The notes beneath the pieces were generated by a model that searched no databases, had not been told where the DNA came from, and saw only the letters and a list, made by a program, of their open reading frames with translations. From the NCBI GenBank assembly GCA_016201045.1, contig JACQDM010000008.1, positions 1,054,001 to 1,118,000 of the forward strand: a DNA stretch of 64,000 nt, read 5' to 3'. The translations under genes and the position numbers were made by a program. The number at the start of each line of letters is the position of its first letter. The stretch's first letter is position 1. This document shows positions 27,025-37,900 of the stretch, piece by piece. The DNA is from Afipia sp. (GTDB lineage Bacteria > Pseudomonadota > Alphaproteobacteria > Rhizobiales > Xanthobacteraceae).

Positions 27025-28509
27025 ATGGCTGATTTCGATATTGCGATTATCGGCGGAGGTTTGAACGGCGTCGGTGTCGCGCGAGATGCCGCGGGCCGGG
27101 GGCTGAAAGTTATTCTTCTCGAACAGAACGATCTCGGAGGCGCCGCCGCGTCGTCTTCGCCGCATCTTCTGCATGGCAATTTCATCGATCTCGAACAGGG
27201 TGCAGCCCTGCGCGTGCGGCAGGCATTGGCCGAGCGCGACATCATGCTGCGGTCCGCACCTCATCTTGTTCGTCCGAAACGCTTTGTTCTGCCGGTTCAC
27301 GAGGCCGAGCGCCCGCCAGCAATGTTGAAGGCAGGGACATATGTCTATGACCGCCTCGCGTCCGGCGGCCCCCATAAGAAATCCGAGACACTGGACCTGA
27401 CAATTCACGAAATGGGCCATCCACTGAAGCGTGCTTTCGGTCTCGCGTTTGAGTATTCCGATTGCACTGTCGACGAAAACCGGCTGGTAGTTCTCAACGC
27501 ACGCGACGCTGCAGATCATGGAGCCACAATTTGGACAGGAGCCCGTTGCGCGCGGGCGGATCGGTCTGAGGTTTGGAAACTTGCGGTTATCAACCGCGGC
27601 AACCGCGAAATCGTAACATCCCGCGCTCTTGTCAACGCCACGGGTGCATGGACTGCCCGAACGGCGGCGACTGTCTTGCAACTGCCCGGTGTTCAAGCCA
27701 GTCTCTCGCGCACCAGTCAGATCGTCGTGAAGCGCATGTTCGATCACGACAACGTTTATGCATTTCAGAACGACGACAAGCGGGTAATCCACGCCATTCC
27801 TTTCGAGCGTGATTTTACATTGATCGGGAGGGTCGAACGAAAGTTCAGCGGCGATCCGGACACCGTGTCGGTGGCGGCAGACGACGTGAGCTATCTTTGC
27901 AAAGCGGTAAACCGCTATTTTCGCGAGCGTATCGAACCGGCGGATGTGGTGCATGCGATGTCGGGTCTGAACGTGCAGGTCGATGGGCCGCTGAAGACCC
28001 GCTGGCGCCGCGACGGTTATCTCAATCTCGACCGTAAGTTCGGCGAAGCGCCGCTGCTGACGATGTTCGGTGGCACGACCACGACGGCACGCCGGCGTGC
28101 GGAGGTTGCAATGACGCGGCTCGCGCCATTTTTCCTTGGCGAATCGAACTGGACAGCCGACGCAAAAATTCCGGGTGGCGACTTCGACTATTCAAAATTC
28201 AACGCTGAACTCGATAAGGCTTGGCAGCGTTGGCCTTTCCTCGGCGGCCGCCACGCGCAACGTCTGCTGGCGGCATACGGTACGCGAATGGAAGCGATTC
28301 TCGGCAACGCGAAAATCATGTCGGACCTCGGGTCGGTGTTCGGCGAGGATCTGACCGGCGCGGAAGTCCGCTATCTGATGGCGCATGAATGGGCGCGCTT
28401 CCCCGACGACATTCTCTGGCGACGATCCAAGCTCGGATTGACGATGCCCGCGAAAGATCGCGAAGCCCTGGCGGCGTTCATGTCTCAAGCTACAGTGGCT
28501 GCCGCATGA
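27025..28509 (+). CDS. glpD: aerobic glycerol-3-phosphate dehydrogenase
   Basis: A 494-residue membrane-associated flavoenzyme that oxidises sn-glycerol-3-phosphate to dihydroxyacetone phosphate and feeds electrons to quinone. The FAD loop Ile-Ile-Gly-Gly-Gly-Leu-Asn-Gly-Val-Gly, the following Arg-Asp-Ala-Ala-Gly-Arg-Gly and the C-terminal Glu-Val-Arg-Tyr-Leu-Met-x-His-Glu-Trp-Ala segment identify it. I choose the ATG at 27025, after GGAG. Its stop overlaps the start of an ABC ATPase gene by 4 nt, so the enzyme and transporter are coupled, which suggests the transporter brings in a glycerol-phosphate compound. Confidence 0.92.
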   Translation: MADFDIAIIGGGLNGVGVARDAAGRGLKVILLEQNDLGGAAASSSPHLLHGNFIDLEQGAALRVRQALAERDIMLRSAPHLVRPKRFVLPVHEAERPPAMLKAGTYVYDRLASGGPHKKSETLDLTIHEMGHPLKRAFGLAFEYSDCTVDENRLVVLNARDAADHGATIWTGARCARADRSEVWKLAVINRGNREIVTSRALVNATGAWTARTAATVLQLPGVQASLSRTSQIVVKRMFDHDNVYAFQNDDKRVIHAIPFERDFTLIGRVERKFSGDPDTVSVAADDVSYLCKAVNRYFRERIEPADVVHAMSGLNVQVDGPLKTRWRRDGYLNLDRKFGEAPLLTMFGGTTTTARRRAEVAMTRLAPFFLGESNWTADAKIPGGDFDYSKFNAELDKAWQRWPFLGGRHAQRLLAAYGTRMEAILGNAKIMSDLGSVFGEDLTGAEVRYLMAHEWARFPDDILWRRSKLGLTMPAKDREALAAFMSQATVAAA

Positions 28510-29606
28510 GCGCAGCGCTCTCCACAGAGCCGCTGTTGCGGATTCTCTCCGTCGTCAAGCGCTTCGGCGGTTTCACTGCCGTCGATACTTTGTCTCTCGA
28601 TATTGCAAAGGGAGAATTCTTCGCGTTGCTCGGCCCGAGCGGCTGCGGCAAGACGACGTTGCTGCGCATGCTGGCTGGCCTTGAGACACCGGACGCAGGC
28701 GAGATTTTTCTGAACGGCGAAAACGTCGCGCAGGTGCCGCCTCATCTCCGGCCCGTCAACATGATGTTCCAGAACTACGCGCTGTTTCCGCATCTCTCGG
28801 TCGCCGGCAACATTGCGTTCGGCTTGAAGCGCCTGAAGATGGCGAAAGCTGACATCGATGCGCGTGTTTCGGAAATGGTCGCGCTCGTCCGTCTGCAAGG
28901 TCTCGAAGGACGCAAGCCCGACCAGCTGTCCGGAGGGCAACGGCAGCGCGTGGCGCTTGCACGCTCGCTGGCGCGGCGGCCGCAGATGCTGTTGCTGGAT
29001 GAGCCGCTTGCCGCGCTCGACAAGAAGCTCCGCGAGATCACGCAGGATGAGCTGATGGAGGTACAGCGCCGGCTTGGCATGACGTTCGTTATCGTAACGC
29101 ACGACCAGAGTGAGGCCATGACGGTGGCCGACCGCATCGGGGTAATGGACAAGGGAAAACTTGTGCAGGTTGCGGCCCCGCGCGAACTTTACGAGACTCC
29201 GAATTCGCGGTGGATCGCCGGTTTCGTCGGCGACATCAATCTGATCGAAGGCGAGGTCGTTTCACGAACTGGAGATCGCGTTGAAGTGAACGCAAAGGAA
29301 GTCGGCCGCGTCATCGTTCCAAAAGCGCCCGATGCCAAGGAGATTTGTCTCGCGATCCGTCCTGAAAAGATTCGTTTATCGCCGAAGGTGTCCGGCGCGT
29401 CTTTGCCGGACAATTCATTCGACGCCGTTGTCACCGACATTGGATTTCTGGGCGGCATTTCGATCTGCAAAGTGAAACTCGAATCCGGCGCAATGCTGCG
29501 CGTGACGATGGCCAACGCGACGCGAACGTCCGCCGATTCGATGTCAGTCGGAGACAGCGTGCGTGTATCGTTCGCGCCCGGCGACATCGTGGTGCTCGAC
29601 CGATGA
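28506..29606 (+). CDS. ABC transporter ATP-binding protein, PotA-like
   Basis: A 366-residue ATPase. Walker A is Gly-Pro-Ser-Gly-Cys-Gly-Lys-Thr-Thr, the signature is Leu-Ser-Gly-Gly-Gln-Arg-Gln-Arg, and Walker B is Leu-Leu-Leu-Asp-Glu-Pro. The C-terminal TOBE domain (from about residue 280) is typical of polyamine, iron and sulfate importers. Sequence places it with spermidine/putrescine transporters, but the context (glpD overlap) points to glycerol-phosphate or a related compound. It overlaps glpD before it and the first permease gene after it, each by ATGA. Confidence 0.9.
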   Translation: MSAALSTEPLLRILSVVKRFGGFTAVDTLSLDIAKGEFFALLGPSGCGKTTLLRMLAGLETPDAGEIFLNGENVAQVPPHLRPVNMMFQNYALFPHLSVAGNIAFGLKRLKMAKADIDARVSEMVALVRLQGLEGRKPDQLSGGQRQRVALARSLARRPQMLLLDEPLAALDKKLREITQDELMEVQRRLGMTFVIVTHDQSEAMTVADRIGVMDKGKLVQVAAPRELYETPNSRWIAGFVGDINLIEGEVVSRTGDRVEVNAKEVGRVIVPKAPDAKEICLAIRPEKIRLSPKVSGASLPDNSFDAVVTDIGFLGGISICKVKLESGAMLRVTMANATRTSADSMSVGDSVRVSFAPGDIVVLDR

Positions 29607-30517
29607 GCGCGCGGCAAATTTTCACCCGTCCCGCGCGCATTGCGGTCGTCGTGCCGTATCTCTGGATGGCGGCGTTCTTTCTGGTGCCGTTCGGCTTCGT
29701 GCTCAAGATCGCACTATCGCAAACTGCGATTGCGCAACCGCCTTACGTTCCGGTGTTCGATCTTGCGGCGGGCTGGGAAGCGGTCAAAGCCGCAGCGGCG
29801 CAACTGTCGATCGACAATTTCAAACTGCTCGCATCGGACGATCTCTATATCCTGTCTTATGGACGCAGCCTTTTCGTCGCCATCGTTTCGACCGCGATCC
29901 TGCTGCTGTCCGCCTTTCCGGTCGCTTACGGGATGTCGAAACTCCCTCAGCGCTGGCAGCCGCTGGCGATGATGCTCGTCATCATTCCGTTCTGGACGTC
30001 GTTCCTGATCCGCATCTACGCGTGGGTCAACATTCTCCAGCACGATGGGCTTTTGAACAAAATGTTGCTGGCGCTCGGACTGATCGGCAAGCCGCTCGTC
30101 TGGCTGTCGACCGACTCGGCGATGTATCTCGGCATCGTCTATTCGTATTTTCCGTTCATGATCCTGCCGCTTTACGCGACGTTGTCGAAGATGGACGACA
30201 CGCTGCTGGAAGCCGCCGCCGATCTCGGCTGCTCGCGGATCAGCGCTTTTTGGCTTGTGACTTTTCCGTTGTCACTACCGGGGATCGGCGCGGGCGCATT
30301 GCTCTGCTTCATCCCCATCGTTGGTGAGTTTGTGATCCCGGATCTGCTGGCGGGATCGGACCGGATGATGATCGGACAGACGCTGTGGTTGGAATTTTTC
30401 ACCAACAAGGATTGGCCCGTCGCATCGGCCATCGCTATCGTGTTGCTCGCTTTGTTGCTCGTTCCGCTTCTGGTTTATGAGAAACTGCAGCGCAGCCATC
30501 TCGAAGGGGATGCATGA
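29603..30517 (+). CDS. ABC transporter permease, PotB-like
   Basis: A 304-residue inner-membrane permease with about six transmembrane helices. The coupling-loop motif Glu-Ala-Ala-Ala-Asp-Leu-Gly-Cys-Ser-x6-Phe-x4-Phe-Pro-Leu-Ser-Leu-Pro-Gly-Ile (EAA motif) is intact. Start and stop both overlap neighbours in ATGA, so it is translated with the ATPase and the second permease. Confidence 0.9.
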   Translation: MSARQIFTRPARIAVVVPYLWMAAFFLVPFGFVLKIALSQTAIAQPPYVPVFDLAAGWEAVKAAAAQLSIDNFKLLASDDLYILSYGRSLFVAIVSTAILLLSAFPVAYGMSKLPQRWQPLAMMLVIIPFWTSFLIRIYAWVNILQHDGLLNKMLLALGLIGKPLVWLSTDSAMYLGIVYSYFPFMILPLYATLSKMDDTLLEAAADLGCSRISAFWLVTFPLSLPGIGAGALLCFIPIVGEFVIPDLLAGSDRMMIGQTLWLEFFTNKDWPVASAIAIVLLALLLVPLLVYEKLQRSHLEGDA

Positions 30518-31332
30518 TGGCGCGCCCGATTGCGAAGTCGTCGTCGTTCAACGTTGCTTCAGTCGCGCTCGGTCTGGCATTTCTCTATCTGCCGATCGTG
30601 ATCCTCGTCATCTATTCGTTCAATGCGTCGCGCCTCGTAACGGTGTGGGGTGGCTGGTCGCTGCGTTGGTACACCGAGTTTTTCAACGACGAGGCGATGA
30701 TCGCGGCAGCGTGGATGAGCCTGCGGGTCGCGGCCTGTTCCGCGACCGCCGCAACGATCATCGGAACGCTGGCTGCGGTCGCGCTTGCGCGGGGCGGACG
30801 TTTCGGCGGACGCACGCTGTTTTCCGGGATGCTCTATGCACCGCTGGTGATGCCGGAAGTGGTGATGGGGCTGTCGCTGCTTTTGCTGTTCGTCGCGGTC
30901 GATGCTGGCCGGGGATTCTTGACGGTCACGATTGCGCATACGACGCTGACGATGTGCTTCGTCGCGGTCGTTGTGCAATCGCGTCTTAACGGCCTCGACC
31001 GCAGTCTCGAAGAGGCGGCGATGGATCTCGGCTGCGGGCCGGTCCGGGCATTTCTTTCGGTGACGCTGCCGCTGATGCTGCCTTCGATTGCAGCGGGCTG
31101 GATGCTGGCCTTCACGCTGTCGCTGGATGACCTTGTGATTGCGAGCTTCACGACAGGGCCGGGTTCATCGACATTGCCGATCCGGATCTATTCGGAGGTG
31201 CGGCTCGGCGTGAAGCCGGAAATCAATGCGATCTGCACCCTGGTGATTGCAGTCGTCGGAGCCGTGATCGTTGCCGCGTCGCTCGCCTCGAAACTGTCGA
31301 GCGAGCAGGGCGAGAGCGCTGCGCCACTTTGA
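30514..31332 (+). CDS. ABC transporter permease, PotC-like
   Basis: A 272-residue permease, six helices, with the EAA motif Glu-Glu-Ala-Ala-Met-Asp-Leu-Gly-Cys-Gly. It is the last gene of glpD-ATPase-permease-permease. No solute-binding protein is encoded before glpD or after this gene, where the opposite-strand AsmA gene ends 2 nt away. The importer must therefore borrow a binding protein from elsewhere in the genome. Confidence 0.9.
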   Translation: MMARPIAKSSSFNVASVALGLAFLYLPIVILVIYSFNASRLVTVWGGWSLRWYTEFFNDEAMIAAAWMSLRVAACSATAATIIGTLAAVALARGGRFGGRTLFSGMLYAPLVMPEVVMGLSLLLLFVAVDAGRGFLTVTIAHTTLTMCFVAVVVQSRLNGLDRSLEEAAMDLGCGPVRAFLSVTLPLMLPSIAAGWMLAFTLSLDDLVIASFTTGPGSSTLPIRIYSEVRLGVKPEINAICTLVIAVVGAVIVAASLASKLSSEQGESAAPL

Positions 31333-31334
31333 CG

Positions 31335-33302
31335 TCAGTTCGTTTTTTCTTGCGCGGCCTCATTCTTGGCAGCCGGCGGAACGGGCGCGTCGTTCGGCGG
31401 CGATGGTGTTGCGGCGGCAGGGGCTGGCGCACTTGGGGGCGTCGGCGCTGCGCGGTTGCCCGTGAAGCGGTCGATAACGGATTTCACCGCGTCGCGGGTC
31501 TTGCGGTCCTTCAGCGAATCGAGAAGCGGCGCGGACGCGGGCGAGCGGCGGATTAGCGAATCCGAATCCGGGAACACCAGCGGATCGTCCCACGGGCCCT
31601 GTACCACGAACGGCAGTTGGAACGGCGGTTCGTTTGCATCCGTCGATATCAGACTGGCGACGCCTTTGAGATCGTATTCGCGTGCCGGGACTGAAGACGT
31701 TCCGGTGAACGTGAGTCTTGCCGTCGGCCCTTCGATTCGAGCGTCTTCGATGGTCGCTGTTCCTTCAGCGAAACGAAGAGCGACGTTCATTTTGTCGAAC
31801 GGGGTATTGCCGCTGCGGAAATTTCCGAGTCCCGACAGCGGCCTGCGTTCAAGACGCTTCAGGAGCTGTTCGATGTTGAAACCGCTGATCGCGCCGTCGT
31901 GCCCCGCGAGCGTCGCCGTGCCGTTCAGGGTCTGCGTCAGCGCGTAGGGGCTGCCGCCGGTCGCATCGAGCGCGAGATTGATGTTGCCGCGTCCGGAAAG
32001 TTTGCGGAAGCCGAACAGTTCCGATGCGCCGGCTTCAAAATCGACATCGGTCAACTGAAATTGTGCCTTCACATCGGCGATAGCGTCGGAGCGCGTGATG
32101 CCGAGCGACCCGCGAAGCGTGCCCCCGTAGATTTGTGCCTCGCCTACGCTGAGCACCAACGCGCCATTTCGCAGATTGGCGCCGAACGCGCTGCGCCCGA
32201 GCTTGGAGGGTCCGACAACGACTTTCGCAGCCGACAGCCGCATGTCGAGATCGGTAGCGGAAAGCGCGCGCAGATCGAACAGTTGGCGATTCCAGTCCCG
32301 CGCACCGCTGGTGAGAAAGCGGACGGTCGCAATGTAAGGCGTGAAGTCGAGCGTATCGGCGGCGAGCGTGGCTTGAAGAGTCTGTCTGTCGCCTTTGCTG
32401 TAGGTGATGACACCTTCGGCTGCGTTATTATCGAGTTCGACGTTGACATTCGTAAGCGCTACCGAATCGCCGACCACACTAGCACGTGCTTTCAGCGCGA
32501 AGCGCCCCATCCCGCCCGATCCCGCAATCGTTTCTCCGGCCCAGCGCATCGCGTTGCGCAGCGAGGGGCTATCTGCACTGAACGCGCCCTCCATCAGGAG
32601 ACTCGTGCGATTGGCGACAGTTCCGTCGAACGCGACTTTCAACGGCCCGCTCATCGCGCGCAATTTCAAGCCGGAACGATCGCCGGAGAGCGCTGCGATG
32701 AAATCCGCGATCGCAAGACTGCCGTCGACGCGTTCGCCACGCCAATCGAATTGTCCCGTCGCAGCGAAAGAGCGCGAGATCGATGGCCAGCCCAGTGAAA
32801 GGTCGATATCGGAAATGCTTTCGGACGTCTTCCGCTTTTCATCACGGTAGGCGAGTTCTCCGTCCACGATTCGAATTTCAGAGAACGTCACGGAGCTGTC
32901 GACGTCGGGCTTGATCGATTTTGCGAGCGTCTCGACGAGCGGCGTCCAGTTGCTGCGGCCTTCTGCGTCGAGTGTGACGTTGAAGCGCGGGTTGACCAGC
33001 GTTACGTCCGCAATCTCGTAGCGTCGCGTCAGCAGCGGCAGCAAGCGCAGATTAGCAGTCAGTTCTTCGACGGTTAACGGCTCGTCCGATTTGGCGTCTG
33101 CGCCCTTCAGGCCGACATTCCGCAATGTCACGCGGCTTCCTGGAAACAACGAGACCTGAACCTCGCCCCCGACAACCAGATCGAGGCCCGTGGCGATCCG
33201 AAGCTGTTGCTCGACCGACTGGCGCACGGCGTTCTTGTCGATCAGCCACGATGCGACGACGAGGCCCGCGAACACAGCCGCAAGCAATGCCGCAATCGGC
33301 AT
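31335..33302 (-). CDS. AsmA family protein
   Basis: A 655-residue envelope protein. An N-terminal membrane helix (residues 1-22) is followed by the AsmA region (Asp-x-Asn-x-Val-Arg-x-x-Val-Glu-x-Gln then Val-x-Leu-Phe-Pro-Gly-Ser), a long beta-rich middle, a second conserved module near residues 500-610 and a Pro/Ala-rich tail. AsmA-like proteins form hydrophobic grooves for lipid transfer between membranes. The ATG at 33302 starts at the membrane helix; a much longer in-frame opening would run antisense through the CoA-transferase gene and is not credible. TTG at 33335 is an alternative. Confidence 0.82.
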   Translation of the reverse strand: MPIAALLAAVFAGLVVASWLIDKNAVRQSVEQQLRIATGLDLVVGGEVQVSLFPGSRVTLRNVGLKGADAKSDEPLTVEELTANLRLLPLLTRRYEIADVTLVNPRFNVTLDAEGRSNWTPLVETLAKSIKPDVDSSVTFSEIRIVDGELAYRDEKRKTSESISDIDLSLGWPSISRSFAATGQFDWRGERVDGSLAIADFIAALSGDRSGLKLRAMSGPLKVAFDGTVANRTSLLMEGAFSADSPSLRNAMRWAGETIAGSGGMGRFALKARASVVGDSVALTNVNVELDNNAAEGVITYSKGDRQTLQATLAADTLDFTPYIATVRFLTSGARDWNRQLFDLRALSATDLDMRLSAAKVVVGPSKLGRSAFGANLRNGALVLSVGEAQIYGGTLRGSLGITRSDAIADVKAQFQLTDVDFEAGASELFGFRKLSGRGNINLALDATGGSPYALTQTLNGTATLAGHDGAISGFNIEQLLKRLERRPLSGLGNFRSGNTPFDKMNVALRFAEGTATIEDARIEGPTARLTFTGTSSVPAREYDLKGVASLISTDANEPPFQLPFVVQGPWDDPLVFPDSDSLIRRSPASAPLLDSLKDRKTRDAVKSVIDRFTGNRAAPTPPSAPAPAAATPSPPNDAPVPPAAKNEAAQEKTN

Positions 33303-33566
33303 CGCGAGGCGCTTCGTTCCTTGTGCCAGCGTCAATGAAATCGTCCGGGTTGATTGACTTTGATGGTGGCACTGACGGGCATCCCCTCCCGTCAGGCAGG
33401 CCGCAACTTGATGGCTTTTCTTGACGCTTTCAAGGCCGCCACAGGTCCGGAAACGGCTTCCACTCGCCATAGTAAAGGGCGTGGCGATTGACGGGTCTTG
33501 AACATTTCGCCTAATAGACGGCAGCCGCGCGGCATCGCCGCGCCTCACCATTCGGGTTCTCGACAA

Positions 33567-34268
33567 ATGAAAAAGGTTTTTCCGGACGCGAAATCCGCGC
33601 TCGCAGGCGTTCTCAAGGATGGCATGGTCATCATGTCCGGCGGCTTCGGACTTTGCGGTATCGCCGAAACATTGTCCGACGCGCTGCGCGAATCCGGCGT
33701 CAAGAATCTCACGGTGATTTCCAATAACGCCGGCGTCGACGGCATCGGCCTCAGCCGTCTCCTTGAGACCCGCCAGATCAAGAAGATGATCTCGTCCTAT
33801 GTCGGCGAGAACAAACTGTTCGCCCAGCAATTCCTCGCGGGCGAACTCGAGCTTGAATTCAATCCGCAGGGCACGCTGGCCGAACGCATTCGCGCGGGCG
33901 GCGCGGGCATTCCGGCATTTTATACGAAGACCGGCGTCGGCACGCTGATCGCCGAGGGCAAGGAAGAGAAGGTCTTCAACGGCGAGAAATACATCATGGA
34001 GACCGGCCTCGTCGCCGATCTCGCCATCGTCCACGCCTGGAAGGGCGATACCGAAGGCAACCTCGTCTACCGGAAGACCGCGCGCAACTTCAATCCGATG
34101 ATGGCGACGGCCGCGAAGGTCACAGTCGCGGAGGTCGAACATCTGGTGCAGCCCGGCGAGATCGATCCCGATCACATCCACACACCCGGCATTTTCGTCA
34201 AACGCATCATCGCGGTCGATCCGAAGCTGAAACGGATCGAGCAGCGCACTTTGCGCAAGCGCGCCTAA
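33567..34268 (+). CDS. scoA: 3-oxoacid CoA-transferase subunit A
   Basis: A 233-residue subunit with the CoA-binding Ser-Gly-Gly-Phe-Gly-Leu-Cys-Gly near residues 24-31. Together with ScoB it moves CoA between succinyl-CoA and acetoacetate (or a related oxoacid), linking ketone-body or PHB breakdown to the TCA cycle. The ATG at 33567 is chosen as the conserved start. It is cotranscribed with scoB, 23 nt later. The phasin genes about 4 kb away fit a PHB link, but that is an inference. Confidence 0.9.
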   Translation: MKKVFPDAKSALAGVLKDGMVIMSGGFGLCGIAETLSDALRESGVKNLTVISNNAGVDGIGLSRLLETRQIKKMISSYVGENKLFAQQFLAGELELEFNPQGTLAERIRAGGAGIPAFYTKTGVGTLIAEGKEEKVFNGEKYIMETGLVADLAIVHAWKGDTEGNLVYRKTARNFNPMMATAAKVTVAEVEHLVQPGEIDPDHIHTPGIFVKRIIAVDPKLKRIEQRTLRKRA

Positions 34269-34291
34269 ACGACATTCGAAAGGAGAGCCGC

Positions 34292-34942
34292 ATGGCTTGG
34301 ACCCGCGAACAAATGGCAGCCCGTGCCGCGAAGGAATTGCGCGACGGCTATTACGTCAATCTCGGCATCGGTATTCCGACGCTGGTGTCGAACTACATTC
34401 CCGACGGCGTGGACGTTCTGCTCCAGAGCGAGAACGGCATGATGGGCATGGGTCCGTTCCCTTATGAGGGCGACGAAGACGCCGACCTCATCAACGCCGG
34501 CAAGCAGACCGTTACTGAATTGCCGAAGACCAGCTATTTCTCCAGCGCGGATTCCTTCGCGATGGTGCGCGGCGGCCATATCGATCTTTCGATTCTGGGC
34601 GCGATGCAGGTCTCGGAAAACGGCGATCTCGCCAACTGGATGATCCCTGGCAAGATGGTCAAGGGCATGGGCGGCGCGATGGATCTCGTCGCGGGCGTCA
34701 AGAAAGTCATCGTGGTGATGGAGCATTCGGCCAAGGACGGCGCGAAACTTTTGCACCAGTGCAACCTTCCGCTCACCGGCGAGCGCGTCGTCGACATGGT
34801 CGTGACGGATCTGGCCGTGTTCACCATCGACAAGAACGGCAAGGACGGCATGGCGCTGATCGAACTGGCCGACGGCGTCACGCTCGACGAAGTGAAATCG
34901 AAGACCGAAGCCAGCTTCCGCGTTGCCCTGAAGAATACCTAA
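34292..34942 (+). CDS. scoB: 3-oxoacid CoA-transferase subunit B
   Basis: A 216-residue subunit with a strong AAAGGAG site. Glu47 in Ser-Glu-Asn-Gly-Met-Met-Gly is the expected catalytic glutamate that forms the CoA thioester, and Gly-Ile-Gly-Ile-Pro-Thr precedes it. Near its end, [10 protein letters not shown] is also typical. It ends 6 nt from the convergent PdhS-like kinase gene. Confidence 0.93.
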   Translation: MAWTREQMAARAAKELRDGYYVNLGIGIPTLVSNYIPDGVDVLLQSENGMMGMGPFPYEGDEDADLINAGKQTVTELPKTSYFSSADSFAMVRGGHIDLSILGAMQVSENGDLANWMIPGKMVKGMGGAMDLVAGVKKVIVVMEHSAKDGAKLLHQCNLPLTGERVVDMVVTDLAVFTIDKNGKDGMALIELADGVTLDEVKSKTEASFRVALKNT

Positions 34943-34948
34943 GGCGAT

Positions 34949-37900
34949 CTACGCGATCGCGCTCGCGTGCGCGAACACGACTTCAATCAGGGTGCCGGAA
35001 TGCGGCGCCGTCTTGATGTTGAATTTCGCCTTGTTGGCTTCGACCAGCGCCTTGGTCAAAGACAGGCTCATAACCGAATTGTCCGGTGAAATGCGATCCG
35101 CCGCGGCCGCCGTTCTGAATGGTGCCATCGCGGCGGCGATATCATTGTCGTTGAGACGGGGTCCGGTGTCGCGGACGCGCAGCGCGATGTCGCCGAAATC
35201 GGTGGTTGCGGTCGAGACGATCACCTGACCGCCCGCATTTGCCAGATGAATTGAGCTGCCGATGATGTTCATCGCGATCTGACGCAGCGCGCGCGCATCA
35301 GCCTTCACGGAGGGCAGCGCATGCGCCAGCGACGTGCGGATGATGATGCGTTCGCGATTGGCCTGCGGCTGCATCACGGCGACGCATTGCTCGATCAGAT
35401 TGTTGAGGTCCTGATTGACGAACGCCAATTCGATCTTGCCGGATTCGATGCGCGACAGATCGAGCAGATCGTCCACGATCGTCATCACCCGCTGACCCGA
35501 AGCGCGGATGTCCTTCATATATTCGACATACCGCTCGTTGCCGAGCGGGCCGAACCGCTGCTCGATCATCACGTCGGCAAAGCCGATGATGGCGTTGAGC
35601 GGCATCCGGATTTCGTGGCTGATGCGGCCGAGCACGTCGGTCTTTGAGGTGGTTGCGCGGTCGGACTGACGGCGGGCCTGCAGGATTTCGCTTTCGCCCT
35701 TCTTGATCTGCGACAGGTCACGGAATACCGCGAAAAATCGTGGGCTATCCGGCAGCGTGCGGCCAATCGTCATCGACAATGGAATTGCGCTGCCGTCGCG
35801 CGTCCGGCCGAGCGTCTCGCGTCCATGATCGAGCAGGCTGGCGACGGCGGCGCTTTTGGCGTTCTCGAGTTGACCCAGCACGGCACTCTGGCTTTCGGGC
35901 GCGAACAGATCGATCAGGTTGAGTGCCGCGATTTCGCTGCCGCTGCGACCGAACAAAGCCTCGGCGCTGCGATTGCACGACAGTATGCGGCCAAGTCCGT
36001 CGAACATCGCGATGCCTTCGGCGGTGGTATCGAGAATGGTCGCGAGTTCTTCGGCCTGCGTGGAATCCTCTGCGGGCGCAGTTGACGCGGCGACGGGTTG
36101 CTGAGTTGATGCTTGCGCGGCGGATGAGAAGATCAGCGCCATCGCCGGCTCGTCATCCCACGAAATCGAAAACAGGCGCGCGGGATGCGACTCGGCCGAT
36201 TCAGTCTTCGTATTTGAAATCGTAACGGGCGCGCCTTGTTCAGATGTGCTGGCGCCGGTCTCGGACCCCGGTTCGACGAACAATGCGTCGAGACCGCCGG
36301 CTTCAGTCAATTCGTGCAAGCCGCCGAAGCCAGTGCGTTCGAGGAACGCGCGATTGGCATAAAGCAGGCGGTCGAGCCGATAGACAAGAATCCCGATGGG
36401 CATCCGATCCAGCAGTTGACTGTCCTGCGCCGACGAGACGCGCGGCGGCGGTGCTTCGGGTTGCAGAAAGGCGGGAGGATTTTCCAGAGGCGGCCTTTCA
36501 ACGGCCGAAGGCGCCGAATCGTTGGCGGCTGTCGGTGCCGGCACATCGCTACTGGTATTGTTCGTTTCGAGATGCTCGGAGATACGACGACCCAATTCGT
36601 CGAACGCGCTGCTTTCGCCTGCGGTTAGAACAGGCGCTTTCGTCTCGTTCGCAAGCCGGAAGGGCAGGACGTTCTGCGGTGTTTCAATTCTGGATTCGCT
36701 TGCGGGTTCTTCGACCTGTGATGCAGCACTCTGCGGTGTGACAGAGTTTGCAGTCGTTCCGGAGTACAGAAATTCGTCGCGGCGCTGCGCGGAGAGGCGC
36801 GCAAGACTTTCCAGATCGCGGCAAACGCCGAACCCGCGATAGCCGACGAAACTTCGCTCGCGGTCGAACATGGGAAGGCCCGACAGTTCGACGGGTAGCC
36901 GCGCGCCGGAACCATCCGCAGGCCAGTTGACGACGATGCCGCTCCACGTGCCACGCGTAGCAATGGCTTCGGCGACTTTGCCTTCGGGATCGATCTTCAA
37001 AACGTCGGCGATTTCGCTCCACAGCCGCCCAAAGGCTGCGGCGGTTCGCGATCCGATCAGGCGCGAAAACTCGTCGGAGCCGAGCGAGAAGCGGCCGTGC
37101 TCATCCATCTGCCACATGAAGCGCAGCGGATGACGTCGTATCGCCGGATGCGGGCCGTCCATTTCCGCAAGCGTCGCGGAGACGTGGCTTGTGTCGTGCT
37201 GTTCGTCCTTGGCGGCTGGCGGTTCAGGCGCGGCAGGTGCCGCCGTTTCTACAATCGGTTCGGCGACTTCGGATGGTGTTTGAATGTCTGCCACCGTTGA
37301 CGAGGCTGGCGGCCGAACCTCCTCGAACGCGGATTCGAAAATGTCCGTCGGCATTAATTCGGAGACTGTTTCAACAGGCGCAGTTTTCGTAACCGGAATT
37401 TCCTGAGGCAGTTCGGGCGCGGGCGGTGTGTCAATCGCTGGAAGCGGAGCAGGCGGCTGCTGTTTGGGAATAGTAATCGCGTCAAGCAACGCAACGATCA
37501 TCGTGTCGCCCCCGGTGCCGACGCGATGAAGCGAACCGCGACCGAATTCCGTTTCCAGTTTTCCTTCGCCGTTGTGCACCGTGGCGTTCAGAGAATCGTG
37601 CGGGAGATTTCGCAGGTAGCTTGAGATCGGCTTCGCGGCATCGTTGGCGGCAGAAAGCGTGCCATCGGATGCGAACGCGAGCGCAGCAACAGGCAGATTG
37701 CCGAGAAGATTTTCGGCCCGCTCAGTCAGCGATAGCGGCCGTCCGACGGGATCCGCTGCGGCGACAAGAATTCCGGTCGGCCCGTCAGAAAAAGACAATC
37801 TGGCGCAGGCGCAGGTTTGCAATTGCCCGAGCGTCGCGCCGAAACCCCGCAACCGTTCCATTCGTGTAGCGCCGGATTCAGGCAACCGCGAGACGAGTTG

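Noticed and set aside
26647-27954. A 435-codon frame antisense to the end of the EAL gene and glpD
   Set aside because: It spans two real genes on the other strand and has no recognisable domain.
33303-34181. N-terminal extension of the AsmA frame through the CoA-transferase gene
   Set aside because: The extra part is antisense to scoA; the AsmA membrane helix begins only at 33302.
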